From Caldilineaceae bacterium (GTDB lineage: Bacteria > Chloroflexota > Anaerolineae > Caldilineales > Caldilineaceae), in contig JALHQH010000005.1 of NCBI GenBank assembly GCA_022842065.1, positions 124,001-188,000 of the forward strand: a DNA stretch of 64,000 nucleotides. The letters are read 5' to 3'. The position numbers were made by a program, and so were the translations under genes. How positions within the stretch are numbered: the stretch's first letter is position 1; every line of letters begins with the position of its first letter. A model generated the notes under the pieces. It did no database searches. It was not told the origin of the DNA and was given only the letters and a program-made list of their open reading frames with translations. Positions 34,771-46,812 of this stretch are shown piece by piece.

Positions 34771-37467
34771 ATGGGAATGTCTTACGATTTTGCCGAGATC
34801 GGCCGCCTGCCGTTGCCTGGCGACAATGTGGCAATTACGACCCGTCGGCTCGATGCCGGCTCGCTCATTCACTACAATGGTACCAGTTTTACCCTGGATT
34901 ACACCGTGATGGAAGGCCATCGTTTTGCCATCCGCACCATCGCCGCGGGTGAGCGGCTGCTCTCCTGGGAGTTACCCTTTGGGGTGGCAACCATGACCAT
35001 CCAACCCGGCAGCTATGTAATCAATGACAGCGCGTTACATGCCCTACGTGAACGCTCGCTCTCTTTTACTTTACCGCCTGCCCCCAACTTTGCCGACGAG
35101 ATCCATACCTACCAGCTTGATGTGGCGACATTTCAACCGGCTGAAGCCCTGCCGCTCTACGCTGAAACGCGCACCTTCCAGGGCTACCGGCGTGAGGGTG
35201 GACGCGGCGTCGGCACGCGCAATATGATCGTGTTGCTGGGCACAACTTCGCGCACCGGCGGCTATGTCAAGCAACTGGCCGCTCGCCTGCAAAAGGAAAT
35301 CGGCAACTACGCCAACATCGACGGTATTGTGCCGATTGCCCATACCGAGGGCGATGTCGCCAACCCGAACAACCTGGATCTGCTGTTACGCACGTTGGCC
35401 GGCTTTATCGTTAACCCGAATGTCGGCGCGGTGCTCTTGGTGGATTATGGTATTGAACCTGTGACTAGTGCCATGTTGCAGGCCTATATGCTTGAACATG
35501 GCTACCCTCTAGCCGCAGTGCCCCATCAGTTGCTCTCACTCACTGGCGGTTTCCAGGCAAACCTGGCCAAAGGTGAAGCGATCATACGCAACTGGTTGCC
35601 GACCGTCAACGCCACCCCACGCACTGCCGAGTCAATTGCCCACCTTAAGATTGCCCTGCAATGTGGTGGTTCAGATGCCTTCTCTGGCATCTCCGGCAAC
35701 CCGTTGATCGGCTGGATTGCGCGCGAACTAATTCGTTATGGCGGCGCGGCCAATCTGGCCGAGACCGACGAGTTGATCGGAGCCGAGCCCTACGTGTTGC
35801 ACAAAGTGCGTGATTTGGCGACCGCCCAGCGCTTCCTGCAACTCATGGAAGAGTTCAAAGAGCGGGCGGCCTGGCATGGGGCAAGCGCCGAGGGCAATCC
35901 TTCTGGTGGTAATAAATATCGTGGCCTTTACAATATTGTCCTGAAGTCGATTGGCGCAGCGCGCAAAAAAGATCCCGCCACCCGTCTGGATTATGCGATT
36001 GCTTACGGCGAGCCGATGACCGCCGGTGGTTACTACTTTATGGATAGCCCTGGCAACGATTTGGAGAGCATCGCCGGCCAGGTCGCGAGCGGTTGTAACT
36101 TGATCTTCTTTGTCACCGGCAACGGCTCGATCACCAACTTTCCCTTTGTGCCGACGATCAAAGTGGTGACCACGACCCGCCGCTTTGAATTGTTGGCCCA
36201 GGATATGGATGTCAACGCTGGCCTCTACCTTGACGGCCTCTCGATGGATGAGTTGGGCCAGCGCACCTTTGACCTGACCATTGATGCAGCGTCCGGTGCC
36301 CGCACTGTTGGCGAAAAGGCGGGGCATGCTCAAGTGCAGATTTGGCGCAACTGGCAGCAGACTGACACGACCCAACTCGATACGCTGATCAATGCGCCCA
36401 AACCGAGTGGAAAACCGATTTCAATCCAAGCCAGCACAACCCACAGCAATGTGCATTTCGCGATCCAACAGGTAAATGGGAAAGCCGCGATTGATCAAGT
36501 GGGCCTGATCTTGCCGACCAGCCTCTGTGCCGGCCAGGTCGCCAACATGATTGCCCTGCGGCTCAACCAGAAAAGGCTGGGGCTACCCGATCAACTGTCG
36601 CGCTATGTCGCGCTGGCCCACACCGAGGGCTGTGGCAACAATGCCGGTCGCTACGAAGAGATGTACGCCCAGACGATGGTTGGCTATGTAACCCACCCGT
36701 TGGTGAAATACTGTCTGCTGCTCGAACATGGCTGTGAAAAGACGCACAACGACTTTATGCGCCATCAGATCGAAGCACATGGTGGTAGCCTTGACCGCTT
36801 GGGCTTTGCCAGCATTCAGCTGGATGGTGGGATCGACAAAGTTATGCAGAAAGTCGAGGCGTGGTTTGCTGGGCAAGTTGCCGCGGCCGGCGCACCGGTG
36901 CCGGCGACGGCTGGTCTCGAAGCATTGCGAATTGGCCTGCTGACCGATGGGCCGGTCACTTCCACTGTCGCTGCGCAACTGGCCGAGCTGACCAAATTGA
37001 TTGTCAGTGCTGGCGGCACGGTGATTGTCCCCGAAAATACGGGCTTGCTCTCGGCGGTAGATTACCGTACTAATGTGTTGGTGGCCACCACCGTGCTGCC
37101 CTCATTGGGCTATGGCGAACATGCCGATCACGCCGGTTTCCACATTATGGAGACCCCGACCGAACATTGGGTAGAGACAATCACCGGTCTGGCCGCCACC
37201 GGGGTCGAGTTGATGCTGGGCCATGTTGCTCAGCAACCAATGGCAACGCACCCACTAGTCCCGGTGTTGCAATTCTCTGCCGACGAGGGGATGGAACAAT
37301 ATAATAATGATCTTGATCTGTTGCTGGATGGGGAGCCGACCGCCTGGAATGGTCAACTGCTCCAACTTTGCAAGCAGGTGATCGAACACGAATATGCCCC
37401 CAAACTCTACCAGCAGGGCAATATCGATTTTCAATTTACGCGTGGGTTGTTAGGCGTCTCACTGTAA
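34771..37467 (+). CDS. Double-length UxaA/GarD-family dehydratase-like protein
   Basis: The protein has 898 residues against about 500 for UxaA/GarD. An N-terminal SAF-like domain (residues about 12-105) is followed by a UxaA core (GVGTRN at about 145, PIAHTEGD, CGGSDAFSGISGNP near 297, VTGNGSITNFPFVP near 448). A second, diverged copy of the core follows (LPTSLCAGQVAN near 580, AHTEGCGNNAG, and a C-terminal METPTEH...GLAATGVELMLGHVAQQP). The family dehydrates altronate or galactarate to a 2-keto-3-deoxy acid using iron. The preceding aldolase gene fits that pathway. ATG 34771 (SD AGAGG) was chosen over an in-frame start inside the upstream hairpin. Substrate and the role of the second copy are unknown. 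Confidence 0.75.
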   Translation: MGMSYDFAEIGRLPLPGDNVAITTRRLDAGSLIHYNGTSFTLDYTVMEGHRFAIRTIAAGERLLSWELPFGVATMTIQPGSYVINDSALHALRERSLSFTLPPAPNFADEIHTYQLDVATFQPAEALPLYAETRTFQGYRREGGRGVGTRNMIVLLGTTSRTGGYVKQLAARLQKEIGNYANIDGIVPIAHTEGDVANPNNLDLLLRTLAGFIVNPNVGAVLLVDYGIEPVTSAMLQAYMLEHGYPLAAVPHQLLSLTGGFQANLAKGEAIIRNWLPTVNATPRTAESIAHLKIALQCGGSDAFSGISGNPLIGWIARELIRYGGAANLAETDELIGAEPYVLHKVRDLATAQRFLQLMEEFKERAAWHGASAEGNPSGGNKYRGLYNIVLKSIGAARKKDPATRLDYAIAYGEPMTAGGYYFMDSPGNDLESIAGQVASGCNLIFFVTGNGSITNFPFVPTIKVVTTTRRFELLAQDMDVNAGLYLDGLSMDELGQRTFDLTIDAASGARTVGEKAGHAQVQIWRNWQQTDTTQLDTLINAPKPSGKPISIQASTTHSNVHFAIQQVNGKAAIDQVGLILPTSLCAGQVANMIALRLNQKRLGLPDQLSRYVALAHTEGCGNNAGRYEEMYAQTMVGYVTHPLVKYCLLLEHGCEKTHNDFMRHQIEAHGGSLDRLGFASIQLDGGIDKVMQKVEAWFAGQVAAAGAPVPATAGLEALRIGLLTDGPVTSTVAAQLAELTKLIVSAGGTVIVPENTGLLSAVDYRTNVLVATTVLPSLGYGEHADHAGFHIMETPTEHWVETITGLAATGVELMLGHVAQQPMATHPLVPVLQFSADEGMEQYNNDLDLLLDGEPTAWNGQLLQLCKQVIEHEYAPKLYQQGNIDFQFTRGLLGVSL

Positions 37468-37499
37468 AGTCCTGCTGCTAAAGCCCATCAGACAAGTTT

Positions 37500-37543
37500 C
37501 TTACAAAAACGCCGCCAAGATGCCTTGGCGGCGTTTTTGTAAG
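37500..37543 (+). terminator. Strong intrinsic terminator after the dehydratase gene
   Basis: CTTACAAAAACGCCGCCAAG (37500-37519) and its perfect 20-bp complement (37524-37543) share a 4-nt loop. The GC-rich stem is followed by TTTTTG, 33 nt after the stop codon. The A-tract on the other side would let it work in both directions. Confidence 0.9.
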
Positions 37544-37653
37544 AAGCTGCGGCCTCTGCGCGCTGGCCACCGGCGAATGTGAATCCGCCTGTCGCTCTGC
37601 TTGCCGACTGTCGCCAAGGCATTGGCTGATACCGCGATATGGATTTTGTAAAG

Positions 37654-37683
37654 TTGTTTAGGTTGGCTTTCGTACAGTATACT
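37654..37683 (+). promoter_or_regulatory. Candidate oxyR promoter
   Basis: TTGTTT (37654-37659), an 18-nt spacer and TATACT (37678-37683) resemble a sigma-70 -35/-10 pair about 110 nt upstream of the oxyR start. OxyR commonly represses its own promoter, but no specific OxyR site could be assigned by eye. Confidence 0.4.
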
Positions 37684-37792
37684 ACAATGGTAATAGTCTT
37701 TGTCTATGAGTAATGGCTTTTTCCCATAGAGATACCCTATAGAGTTGTTCATAAAATTGCTGTTGCTTTGCCGATCGGAGTGTGGGAACGAA

Positions 37793-38761
37793 ATGGAATT
37801 GCATCAACTTACCTACTTTGTCGCAGTGGCCGAGACTGGTGGCTTTAGCCGGGCGGCCGAACGTTGCCATGTCGCGCAGCCCTCGCTCAGCCAGCAGGTG
37901 CAGAAGTTGGAACATGAATTGGGCCAACCGCTCTTTGACCGGCTGGGACGGGTCGTCACGCTGACTGAAGCCGGCCGCGTGCTGCTTCCGCGCGCCCGCG
38001 CAATCCTGGCCGAGACGCAACAGATCAAGCGGGCATTGCGCCAGGAGATCAATGAGGGGCATGGTCAATTGACCGTCGGGATGATTCCGACCGTAGCGCC
38101 TTATCTATTGCCAGGCATTATTCGCTGTTTTAGCGAGCTTTACCCAAAGGCTGAATTATCCGTTTATGAGGATGTGACGGCGGCGTTGGTGACGGGTTTG
38201 GTGGAAGGTCGGCTTGCGTTGGCCATTATGAGCCTGCCGATTCATCACAAATTGATCGAAACCGTAGAACTACTCACCGAACCACTGGTGCTCGCCTCGC
38301 CCCGTCAACAGCAATTTAGCCGTCAAGCTTGCGTCCACGGCGATGCTGAACCTTTTGTGCGTAGGGCTTGGATCGATGCGAAAGAGATTGATGGCTTCCC
38401 TTTTATTGCGCTCAATGAGATCCACTGTCTTGGCGAGCAGATTCAAGCCTTCTGCTATGCCCAGGATCTGGCGGTCGACATTGTTTGTCACACCGCCCAA
38501 CTTGCCACTGTCCATAGCTGTGTCGCCGCTGGTTTGGGAATTTCGCTGGTGCCATTGATGATGGCCGCCCAGGATAACAGCGAAAAGGTGATCTACCGCC
38601 CCGTCCGTGCTGAAGTCCCCAAACGTAAGATCGTCGCTGCCACCCATCGCGCCCATACCCAATCCCACTTAGCCAGCGGTTTTGTCCGTCTGGTCCAAGC
38701 CGAATATCAAAAGTTGCAAGGCAACTGGGATTACGCCAACTTTACCCCAAACCTGGTCTGA
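37793..38761 (+). CDS. oxyR: OxyR-type LysR-family peroxide sensor
   Basis: The protein has 322 residues. An N-terminal winged helix (LTYFVAVAETGGFSRAAE, SQPSLSQQ-type motif AQPSLSQQVQKLE) is followed by a periplasmic-binding-like effector domain. The two redox cysteines of OxyR are present at residues 212 and 221 in HCLGEQIQAFC, with the same nine-residue spacing as C199/C208 of the E. coli protein. The nearby segment VAAGLGISLVP also matches OxyR. It should sense H2O2 by disulfide formation and control antioxidant genes. It is encoded just upstream of an oxygen-sensitive PFOR/hydrogenase cluster, which may be a target. ATG 37793 begins the conserved MELHQL start. Confidence 0.85.
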   Translation: MELHQLTYFVAVAETGGFSRAAERCHVAQPSLSQQVQKLEHELGQPLFDRLGRVVTLTEAGRVLLPRARAILAETQQIKRALRQEINEGHGQLTVGMIPTVAPYLLPGIIRCFSELYPKAELSVYEDVTAALVTGLVEGRLALAIMSLPIHHKLIETVELLTEPLVLASPRQQQFSRQACVHGDAEPFVRRAWIDAKEIDGFPFIALNEIHCLGEQIQAFCYAQDLAVDIVCHTAQLATVHSCVAAGLGISLVPLMMAAQDNSEKVIYRPVRAEVPKRKIVAATHRAHTQSHLASGFVRLVQAEYQKLQGNWDYANFTPNLV

Positions 38762-38764
38762 AAA

Positions 38765-38826
38765 GTGGTCGCGTGGTCATGTGGTCGTGTCGTCCAGACC
38801 ACGCGACCATACGACCACGTGACCAT
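38765..38826. repeat. Iterated-octamer hairpin element (GTGGTCGC units)
   Basis: The left arm has four octamers GTGGTCGC, GTGGTCAT, GTGGTCGT and GTCGTCCA. The right arm has GACCACGC, GACCATAC, GACCACGT and GACCAT. It starts 4 nt after the oxyR stop codon and can act as a hairpin terminator. Confidence 0.85.
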
Positions 38827-39002
38827 ATTAGTGCCGCGCTCTCCTCTCCGCCCTAGCCATCTGACCAGCCACCAGACCAACCACGCGACCAGCACATATT
38901 CCCCCTATACGACCGATCTGACGAAGTGAACTTCCTGCTAGGCTGTAGATACGAAGATTAGACACTGTTGCGGGTAACAGAGCCGCAAAGCCCGAGCTGA
39001 AT

Positions 39003-39102
39003 AAACGTAAAACGTAAAACGTAAAACGTGATGTGTAAAATGGGTGCAATCGCGAGTCGCTGTTACGCATCACGCATCACGCATCACGTTTCACGTTTCA
39101 CG
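39003..39102. repeat. Iterated-heptamer hairpin element (CGTAAAA / CACGCAT units)
   Basis: The left arm repeats CGTAAAA three times, then CGTGATG and TGTAAAA. The right arm has CACGCAT three times and CACGTTT twice. The right-arm units are the same as those of the element at 13192-13321. It lies just before the CBS-protein gene. Confidence 0.85.
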
Positions 39103-39135
39103 AATGACGCACCGCAACGGTGCGGGAGGAATACA

Positions 39136-39570
39136 ATGAACCGGCACGAAGCAGAAGTACGCAATTGGATGACGGCGCCACCAGTCGTTGTCACGGCGCA
39201 GACTTCGCTCTTGGATGCATATCAATATATGAACGAGAATGACATCCGTCGGTTACCAGTCGTGACCCGCGATAATATGTTGGTTGGCATTCTCACCATG
39301 AGCGATATTCAGCGCACAATTCCCCTTTTCTTTCAGGGGACTGATCTGGCCACCGATCTGCTACTCAATGACCAGAAGGTACAGCAGGTGATGACCCAAG
39401 ATCCGATTACGATTACACCGGATGACACGATTCAAGATGCTGCCGAGATGATGCTCGAATATCAGATTAGTGGTTTGCCGGTGGTCGAAAATGGTCGTGT
39501 CGTTGGGGTGATTACCGAGTCCGATATCTTCCGTTTGGTCGTGAAGTCATGGGGTGAGTTGATCGCCTAG
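39136..39570 (+). CDS. CBS-domain pair protein
   Basis: The protein has 144 residues made of two CBS motifs (residues about 8-65 and 80-140; RNWMTAPPVVV...DIRRLPVV...GILTMSDI and VMTQDPITI...ISGLPVV...GVITESDI). Such Bateman modules bind adenine nucleotides (AMP, ATP, NAD or SAM) and regulate partner proteins. As the first gene of the redox cluster it may sense energy state; this is inference. ATG 39136 with SD GGGAGGA is clear, whereas the upstream in-frame extension lies in a repeat hairpin. The gap to the next gene contains small inverted repeats (TTTTCAGCCAG with CTGGTTGAAAA). Confidence 0.85.
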   Translation: MNRHEAEVRNWMTAPPVVVTAQTSLLDAYQYMNENDIRRLPVVTRDNMLVGILTMSDIQRTIPLFFQGTDLATDLLLNDQKVQQVMTQDPITITPDDTIQDAAEMMLEYQISGLPVVENGRVVGVITESDIFRLVVKSWGELIA

Positions 39571-39698
39571 TGTTCGGTCGTTTTCAGCCAGCGCACTTCG
39601 TAATGTACACTCTGGTTGAAAATAAGTCAGATGATTGTTTTCAAAATAATCACACAACCGTTTTCGACACTGAACGTTAGAGATCAGGAGCATGCGAG

Positions 39699-40610
39699 AT
39701 GACTGTTTACGATGTTGCCATCATTGGTGGTGGTCCTTCCGGTTTGGCTGCCGCAACCTATACCACTGGGTTTCAATTGGAGACGATACTGGTTGCTCCA
39801 GCCTTGGGTGGCAAAGCCAGCTATGACTTCAGTTTGCGCGGGCATCCCCATGCCAACCCCGTTTGGGGCTTGAGCACCGTGCGTGAATTTGAAGAACAGG
39901 TGCAACAGCAAGCGATTGCCCATGCGGCCGACGAAGTAACCCAGGTGATAAAGAACCCAGCCGGCCTCTTTGAGCTATTGTTGACCAGCGGTAATCGGCT
40001 GCAAGCGCGGGCCGTGATTATTGCCACCGGTGCCAAGCCGCAGCGGCTCTATGTCCCCGGTGAGCAGGATTATTGGGGCAAAGGGCTTAGCTTTTCGGCG
40101 ATTAGCCATGCCGGCCTTTTCCGCGGTCGTACCGTTGCCGTTATCGGTAGCGCTAAACGGACACAGACCGCCATTCTCAAACTGGCGGCGATTGCCAAAC
40201 AAGTCTACTGGTTGTCAACCACCACCCACGAGGCAACCCCTGCCTTCTTGCGTCAACTCGAAAACCACTCGCAGGTCACTTCCCTCTTTGGCTGGGAAGT
40301 ACAGCGGGTGTTGGGTGATAGCTATGTGACCGGGATGGAAATTGCGGCCGGCTATACCACCCGCGAGATCGAGGTGGAAGGCGTTTTTATTGAGCTGGGC
40401 TTAATCCCTAACATTGAGTTCGTGCGCGAGTTGGTCGCTTTTGATCCCGAAACTGGTCATATTCCAGTCAATCAGCGTTGTGAAACCGTCCTGCCCGGTC
40501 TGTTTGCCGCCGGAGATGTGACGGATGTCTACTCCGAACAGATTACCGTCGCCCTAGGCGAAGGGGTCAAAGCAGCGATTAGTGCCTGGGAATATTTGGC
40601 GACATTGTAG
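39699..40610 (+). CDS. Thioredoxin-reductase-like FAD oxidoreductase lacking the CxxC motif
   Basis: The protein has 303 residues, the length of low-Mr thioredoxin reductase. The FAD motif IIGGGPSGLAAATY (residues 8-21), the ATG segment (IIATGAKPQ) and the C-terminal FAAGDV are intact. At the position of the redox disulfide (normally CATC) it reads SFSAISHAG (about 130-138), so no dithiol is present. The NAD(P)H motif GGGNSA is replaced by IGSAKRTQ (about 148-155). It therefore cannot be a classical thioredoxin reductase. It may be a ferredoxin-linked flavoprotein like the CxxC-less FNR/DDOR relatives, which would fit the neighbouring PFOR gene. SD AGGAG supports the start. Confidence 0.8.
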   Translation: MTVYDVAIIGGGPSGLAAATYTTGFQLETILVAPALGGKASYDFSLRGHPHANPVWGLSTVREFEEQVQQQAIAHAADEVTQVIKNPAGLFELLLTSGNRLQARAVIIATGAKPQRLYVPGEQDYWGKGLSFSAISHAGLFRGRTVAVIGSAKRTQTAILKLAAIAKQVYWLSTTTHEATPAFLRQLENHSQVTSLFGWEVQRVLGDSYVTGMEIAAGYTTREIEVEGVFIELGLIPNIEFVRELVAFDPETGHIPVNQRCETVLPGLFAAGDVTDVYSEQITVALGEGVKAAISAWEYLATL

Positions 40611-40752
40611 GGGGATAGGTAAATCGGTAAATCAGTAAATAGGTAAATCGGTACATCAGTAAATCAGTTCGTACTTACCGATTTACCAATCTACTAATGT
40701 ATCGCTTTACCGATGTACCGATTTACCTATTTACTGATATACCAATCTACCG
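40611..40752. repeat. Iterated-octamer hairpin element (GGTAAATC units)
   Basis: The left arm carries about six octamers (GGTAAATC, AGTAAATA, GGTACATC, AGTAAATC). The right arm carries about nine complementary ones (GATTTACC, GATGTACC, TATTTACT). The two arms share a perfect complement of over 20 nt. It begins directly after the stop codon of the flavoprotein gene and ends 8 nt before the next start. The same unit occurs at 23802-23891. Confidence 0.9.
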
Positions 40753-40760
40753 CAACAACT

Positions 40761-41042
40761 ATGCATGGCTACTATGCAACGGCAGATCTGCTGGCGACTG
40801 CGCTAGAGCAGGCACAACCCGAGACAAATGAGCGGATCACCTGCCTGAAAATTAATTTGTCCCCCGATGCTCATTGCGTTGCTGATTTGATTCGTTATTA
40901 CTTCGGTCAGCTAGCCGCCAATACGGCAGCCGCTGGGGCACAGCTCATTTTTGAGACGATGCCGGCCGCTGAACCTGTCCAACTTTTAGAAATTGATATT
41001 ACGATCCTGGGTGAGTCTGCAACCGAAATTGAAGATTGCTAA
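40761..41042 (+). CDS. Small HypA-like protein without the zinc-finger domain
   Basis: The protein has 93 residues. It begins MHGYYATADLLATALEQA and continues ITCLKINLSPDAH...LIRYYFGQLAANTAAAGAQLIFETMPA...LLEIDITIL. The order of strands and helices and key hydrophobic positions match the nickel chaperone HypA (MHE..., V.L.IGELS..., LRFAFE..., G..L.IE..P). The two zinc-binding CxxC motifs are absent: the protein goes straight from the P-x-x end to the final strand. Position 3 is Gly instead of the nickel-binding Glu. Its placement in a hydrogenase/PFOR cluster fits a maturation or regulatory role. The start is the ATG after the repeat hairpin; no clear SD. The family assignment is inferred by eye. 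Confidence 0.5.
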   Translation: MHGYYATADLLATALEQAQPETNERITCLKINLSPDAHCVADLIRYYFGQLAANTAAAGAQLIFETMPAAEPVQLLEIDITILGESATEIEDC

Positions 41043-41110
41043 ACACCCGTCTTGCAATTGGTGGTGCCACCAGGTACCTTACGCTACGGCCATAAGAAAG
41101 GACTAGCGAC

Positions 41111-44743
<3,633 letters not shown>

Positions 44744-44899
44744 GCAGACAAGAAGATACGAGACAAGGAGACACAAGACACGAGACAAGGAGACTGGGAG
44801 ATACGAGATTGGGAGGTTATGCTGCGCTCACATCTCGTGTCTCGTATCTCGTGTCTTCCCTCTCGTATCTCGTGTCTTCCCCTCTCGTGTCTCGTATCT
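44744..44899. repeat. Iterated-unit hairpin element (GAGACAAG/GAGATAC units)
   Basis: The left arm repeats 7- and 8-nt units GAGACAAG, GAGACAC, GAGATAC and GAGATTGG. The right arm has the complement (TCTCGTG, TCTCGTATC, TCTTCCC) in about eight units. It begins after the nifJ stop codon and ends about 20 nt before the next start. A closely similar element is at 45942-46062. Confidence 0.85.
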
Positions 44900-44918
44900 A
44901 AAAAAGGGAGCTGAACCA

Positions 44919-45935
44919 ATGGATCTATCAACAACCTACATGGGGCTTAAACTGGCACATCCCTTGGTGCCTTCGGCCTCACCGCTGTCATATACGCTGG
45001 ATGGGATTCGGCGGCTGGAGGATGCCGGCGCCGCCGCCGTGGTGGTACACTCCCTCTTTGAAGAACAAATTGAGGGGGAGAGCCACATCCTTGACCACTA
45101 CATGAGTTATGGGGCCGACAGCTTTGCCGAAGCGCTTGACTATTTTCCCCAGATGCAGCGCTACAACGTTGGGCCGGCGAGTTATCTAAACCTGATCAGC
45201 GATGCCAAAGCCGCAACCGAGATTCCGATTATTGCCAGTCTCAACGGCGTCTCACCCGGCGGTTGGATCGAATACGCTCAATTGATCGAACAAGCCGGGG
45301 CGGATGGGTTGGAACTGAATATCTACTACATCCCGGTTGATCCGGCCCTTAACAGTGCCACGGTCGAACACACCTATCTTGACATTGTGCGCAGTGTCAA
45401 GGCCACGGTTTCGATTCCGGTCGCGGTGAAGGTTGGCCCCTATTTTAGCGCCTTTGCCAACATGGCTGCCCGTTTTGCCGAAGCCGGGGCCGATGCCTTG
45501 GTGCTCTTCAATCGTTTCTATCAGCCTGATCTTGATCTGGAACGGCTGGAAGTTGTGCCCAACCTGGTTCTCAGCAGCGCTACCGAGATGCGTCTACCCT
45601 TGCGCTGGGTTGCCATTCTCTATGGCGAGGTTGCCGTCGATCTGGCGATCACCAGCGGGGTCCACAGCCATATCGATGTCCTTAAGGGGCTGATGGCCGG
45701 TGCCAACATCACCATGCTGGCCTCCGAACTCCTGCGTAATGGGGTCAATCGCCTGGGCGACATTCGCAGTGACCTGGTGAGTTGGATGGAAGATCACGAG
45801 TACGAATCGGTGGAACAACTGCGCGGCAGTATGAGCCAGCGCAACGTTGCTAACGCTGATGCCTATGTGCGTGCCAACTATATTAAGATGCTCCAATCCT
45901 GGCGCGCCGACCCGGTGAGTATGTTAGTCTATTAA
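44919..45935 (+). CDS. Dihydroorotate dehydrogenase-like TIM-barrel flavoprotein
   Basis: The protein has 338 residues. It shows the FMN-binding TIM-barrel pattern of class-1-like dihydroorotate dehydrogenases: [53 protein letters not shown] and [12 protein letters not shown]. The usual catalytic Cys/Ser loop is not conserved as in PyrD. Proteins of this branch are commonly found next to nifJ in other bacteria, so a role linked to PFOR electron transfer rather than pyrimidine synthesis is likely; this is from recalled neighbourhood patterns. SD GGGAG precedes the ATG. Iterated hairpins lie on both sides. Confidence 0.8.
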   Translation: MDLSTTYMGLKLAHPLVPSASPLSYTLDGIRRLEDAGAAAVVVHSLFEEQIEGESHILDHYMSYGADSFAEALDYFPQMQRYNVGPASYLNLISDAKAATEIPIIASLNGVSPGGWIEYAQLIEQAGADGLELNIYYIPVDPALNSATVEHTYLDIVRSVKATVSIPVAVKVGPYFSAFANMAARFAEAGADALVLFNRFYQPDLDLERLEVVPNLVLSSATEMRLPLRWVAILYGEVAVDLAITSGVHSHIDVLKGLMAGANITMLASELLRNGVNRLGDIRSDLVSWMEDHEYESVEQLRGSMSQRNVANADAYVRANYIKMLQSWRADPVSMLVY

Positions 45936-45941
45936 GCATAG

Positions 45942-46062
45942 GAGACAAGGAGACAAGGAGACAAGGAGACACGAGATACGAGATTGTAACAACACGATCT
46001 CGTGTCTCCCCCTCTCGTCTCTCGTGTCTCCCCCTCTCGTATCTCGTGTCTCCTTGTCTTCT
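45942..46062. repeat. Iterated-unit hairpin element (GGAGACAA units)
   Basis: The left arm repeats GGAGACAA three times, then GGAGACAC and GAGATAC. The right arm contains repeated TCTCGTG, TCTCCCCC and TCTCCTTG. It starts 7 nt after the DHOD-like stop codon and ends before the hoxE ribosome-binding site. The unit type is the same as at 44744-44899. Confidence 0.85.
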
Positions 46063-46083
46063 CAACTGAAGGAGTAAATGATA

Positions 46084-46800
46084 ATGGCGTCATTGGCTGA
46101 GTTGAAAGAGCGGGCGAAGGCGCGTACGGCTGCCAATCGGGCGGCGTCCGCACCGGAAACCGCCCCGGTAGTGGCTGCACCGGTCGTAACCCCTGCGCCG
46201 GCCAAACGTGCTCCTGCCGCGGTGGCCGCGAAGGGTGCTGCGGGAAAGGCCTCCGCGCGCCAGGAGGAAGAACACCCCAGCGGCGATCCGCGCTTTAAAG
46301 TGATCGACCGGACCCTCAAGCGTCTGCAATATCAGCAGGATGCGCTGATCGAAGTGCTGCACACGGCGCAGGAAAGTTTTGGCTTTCTCTCCCCAGATCT
46401 CCTGATCTATGTCGCCCGCCAACTGAAGCTACCGCCCAGTTGGGTCTACGGCGTGGCCACCTTTTACCATTTCTTCTCGCTAAAACCCACCGGTGAACAC
46501 AACTGTGTAGTCTGTCTAGGCACCGCCTGTTATGTCAAACGGGCCAACGAAGTGCTGGCTGGTCTGCAACAGACTTACGGTATTGAGTCCGGCCAAACCA
46601 CCCCTGATGGCAAAATGAGCCTCTCCACCGCCCGTTGCCTGGGCAGTTGTGGCTTGGCCCCGGTCCTGGTCTTAGATGGCGAAGTAATTGGCCGTGATGT
46701 CCCAGAGTTGCTACTCCAGCGCGTTCAACAACGCCTGGCGGCAGGGGCCGCGGCGCACCAACTTCCTGCCGCAGTTGCGTTAGCGGCACAAGTAGGCTAG
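46084..46800 (+). CDS. hoxE: NAD-reducing hydrogenase diaphorase subunit HoxE
   Basis: The protein has about 238 residues and is a NuoE-type [2Fe-2S] protein. [48 protein letters not shown] and [12 protein letters not shown] carry the four cluster cysteines. The first about 60 residues are an Ala/Pro-rich extension not found in typical HoxE. ATG 46084 lies 9 nt after SD AAGGAG; the in-frame ATG at 46078 is only 3 nt away and less likely. With HoxF and HoxU it forms the diaphorase module that transfers electrons between NAD(H), possibly ferredoxin, and the hydrogenase. Its stop overlaps the hoxF ribosome-binding site. Confidence 0.9.
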   Translation: MASLAELKERAKARTAANRAASAPETAPVVAAPVVTPAPAKRAPAAVAAKGAAGKASARQEEEHPSGDPRFKVIDRTLKRLQYQQDALIEVLHTAQESFGFLSPDLLIYVARQLKLPPSWVYGVATFYHFFSLKPTGEHNCVVCLGTACYVKRANEVLAGLQQTYGIESGQTTPDGKMSLSTARCLGSCGLAPVLVLDGEVIGRDVPELLLQRVQQRLAAGAAAHQLPAAVALAAQVG

Positions 46801-46812
46801 AGGAGCACATTT

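Larger units (their letters stand above)
37468..37792. other. Intergenic region between the dehydratase gene and oxyR
   Basis: This region contains a perfect terminator hairpin (37500-37543) and a candidate sigma-70-type promoter for oxyR (37654-37683). No gene was found. Confidence 0.55.
38762..39135. other. Intergenic region with two iterated hairpins
   Basis: The region between oxyR and the CBS-protein gene contains hairpin elements at 38765-38826 and 39003-39102. Between them (38830-38900) the sequence keeps a degenerate GACCA/CCACC rhythm. The ribosome-binding site GGGAGGA of the CBS gene lies at 39124-39130. No gene was recognised. Confidence 0.5.
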
